Shown piece by piece: positions 46,943 through 47,057 of a stretch of DNA of 47,057 bases. The notes beneath the pieces are model-generated. The model searched no databases, was not told the DNA's origin, and saw nothing but the letters and a program-made list of their open reading frames with translations. Made by a program: the position numbers and the translations under genes. Location of the stretch: NCBI GenBank assembly GCA_903926465.1, contig CAIYJE010000086.1:1-47057 (forward strand), given 5' to 3'. How positions within the stretch are numbered: the first letter of the stretch is position 1; each line of letters starts with the position of its first letter. The DNA is from an uncultured Planctomycetales bacterium (GTDB taxonomy: Bacteria > Planctomycetota > Planctomycetia > Isosphaerales > Isosphaeraceae).

Positions 46943-47057
46943 TTATCCGAGCAGCACTTTTTCGAGATAGCTCTCGTCCCAACCGGCCGTGAGCCGTTTG
47001 TTTTTTATGCCGACCTTCAGCGTGGTCTCGTTCTTCAGCAAGCCGAGTGCGGCGCGG
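46943..47057 (-). CDS. ISAs1-like transposase, C-terminal end (cut by window edge)
   Basis: On the minus strand the last 37 codons read RAALGLLKNETTLKVGIKNKRLTAGWDESYLEKVLLG in pieces: GLLKNETTLKVGIKNKR then AGWDESYLEKVLLG and TAA. This C-terminal pattern (N/G-LLK-x-E/D-x4-K-x2-I/L-K-x-KR-x-AGWD-x2-YL) is the usual end of ISAs1-family (DDE) transposases. The catalytic part is outside the window. Confidence 0.65.
   Translation of the reverse strand, partial: RAALGLLKNETTLKVGIKNKRLTAGWDESYLEKVLLG

Overview
The window looks like a chromosomal stretch from a planctomycete (Planctomycetota, probably class Planctomycetia; I cannot fix the genus). The basis is gene content: two large PSD1-type proteins (cytochrome-c-like N-terminus plus DUF1549/DUF1553), two DUF1501 proteins, a DUF1080 protein beside a Tat-exported Gfo/Idh/MocA oxidoreductase, and an N-terminal LETLEGRNLMS motif of the kind seen in planctomycete exported proteins. 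Most of the window is GC-rich by eye; about 18.6-33.8 kb looks more AT-rich.

Layout. 1-1.5 kb: an AAA+ ATPase gene whose 3' end is built from local direct and inverted repeats touching the left edge. 1.6-6.3 kb: a CehA/McbA-type PHP metallohydrolase, an AsmA-like protein and a membrane TPR protein. 6.9-9.4 kb: ClpC with a clear terminator. 9.6-11.1 kb: a small planctomycete-type protein whose start appears frameshifted, then about 0.9 kb without genes but full of hairpins and a dispersed ~31-bp repeat. 11.1-16.3 kb: an MMPL/RND exporter, an orphan 131-aa protein, and an HtrA/DegP protease with a strong terminator. 16.3-18.5 kb: DUF1080 hydrolase plus Gfo/Idh/MocA oxidoreductase, plausibly a 3-keto-sugar pair.

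18.7-33.8 kb: a surface-polysaccharide locus on both strands. It holds an FkbM remnant, a sulfotransferase, a GT4 glycosyltransferase, a WbsX/GH99-like protein, a WecE/RffA aminotransferase, three SAM methyltransferases, a GtrB-like GT2, a GH43-like beta-propeller protein, a NeuD/PglD-like acyltransferase, a phytanoyl-CoA-dioxygenase-like oxygenase, a WbqC-like protein and a large PMT-like membrane protein. Several minus-strand genes overlap by ATGA or are separated by 2 nt, so they are probably co-transcribed.

34-44.3 kb: two tandem PSD1-DUF1501 pairs on the minus strand, three of the four junctions being overlapping or nearly so, which implies translational coupling. 44.4-46.3 kb: a UbiD-family decarboxylase. 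46.3-47.06 kb: an intergenic stretch with an orphan plus-strand terminator-like hairpin, then the C-terminus of an ISAs1-like transposase cut by the right edge.

I found no rRNA, tRNA or CRISPR array. No single segment is clearly a new defence or mobile system. The most unexplained parts are the left-edge inverted repeat, the 10.2-11.1 kb hairpin/repeat region and the unusual glycan gene set.
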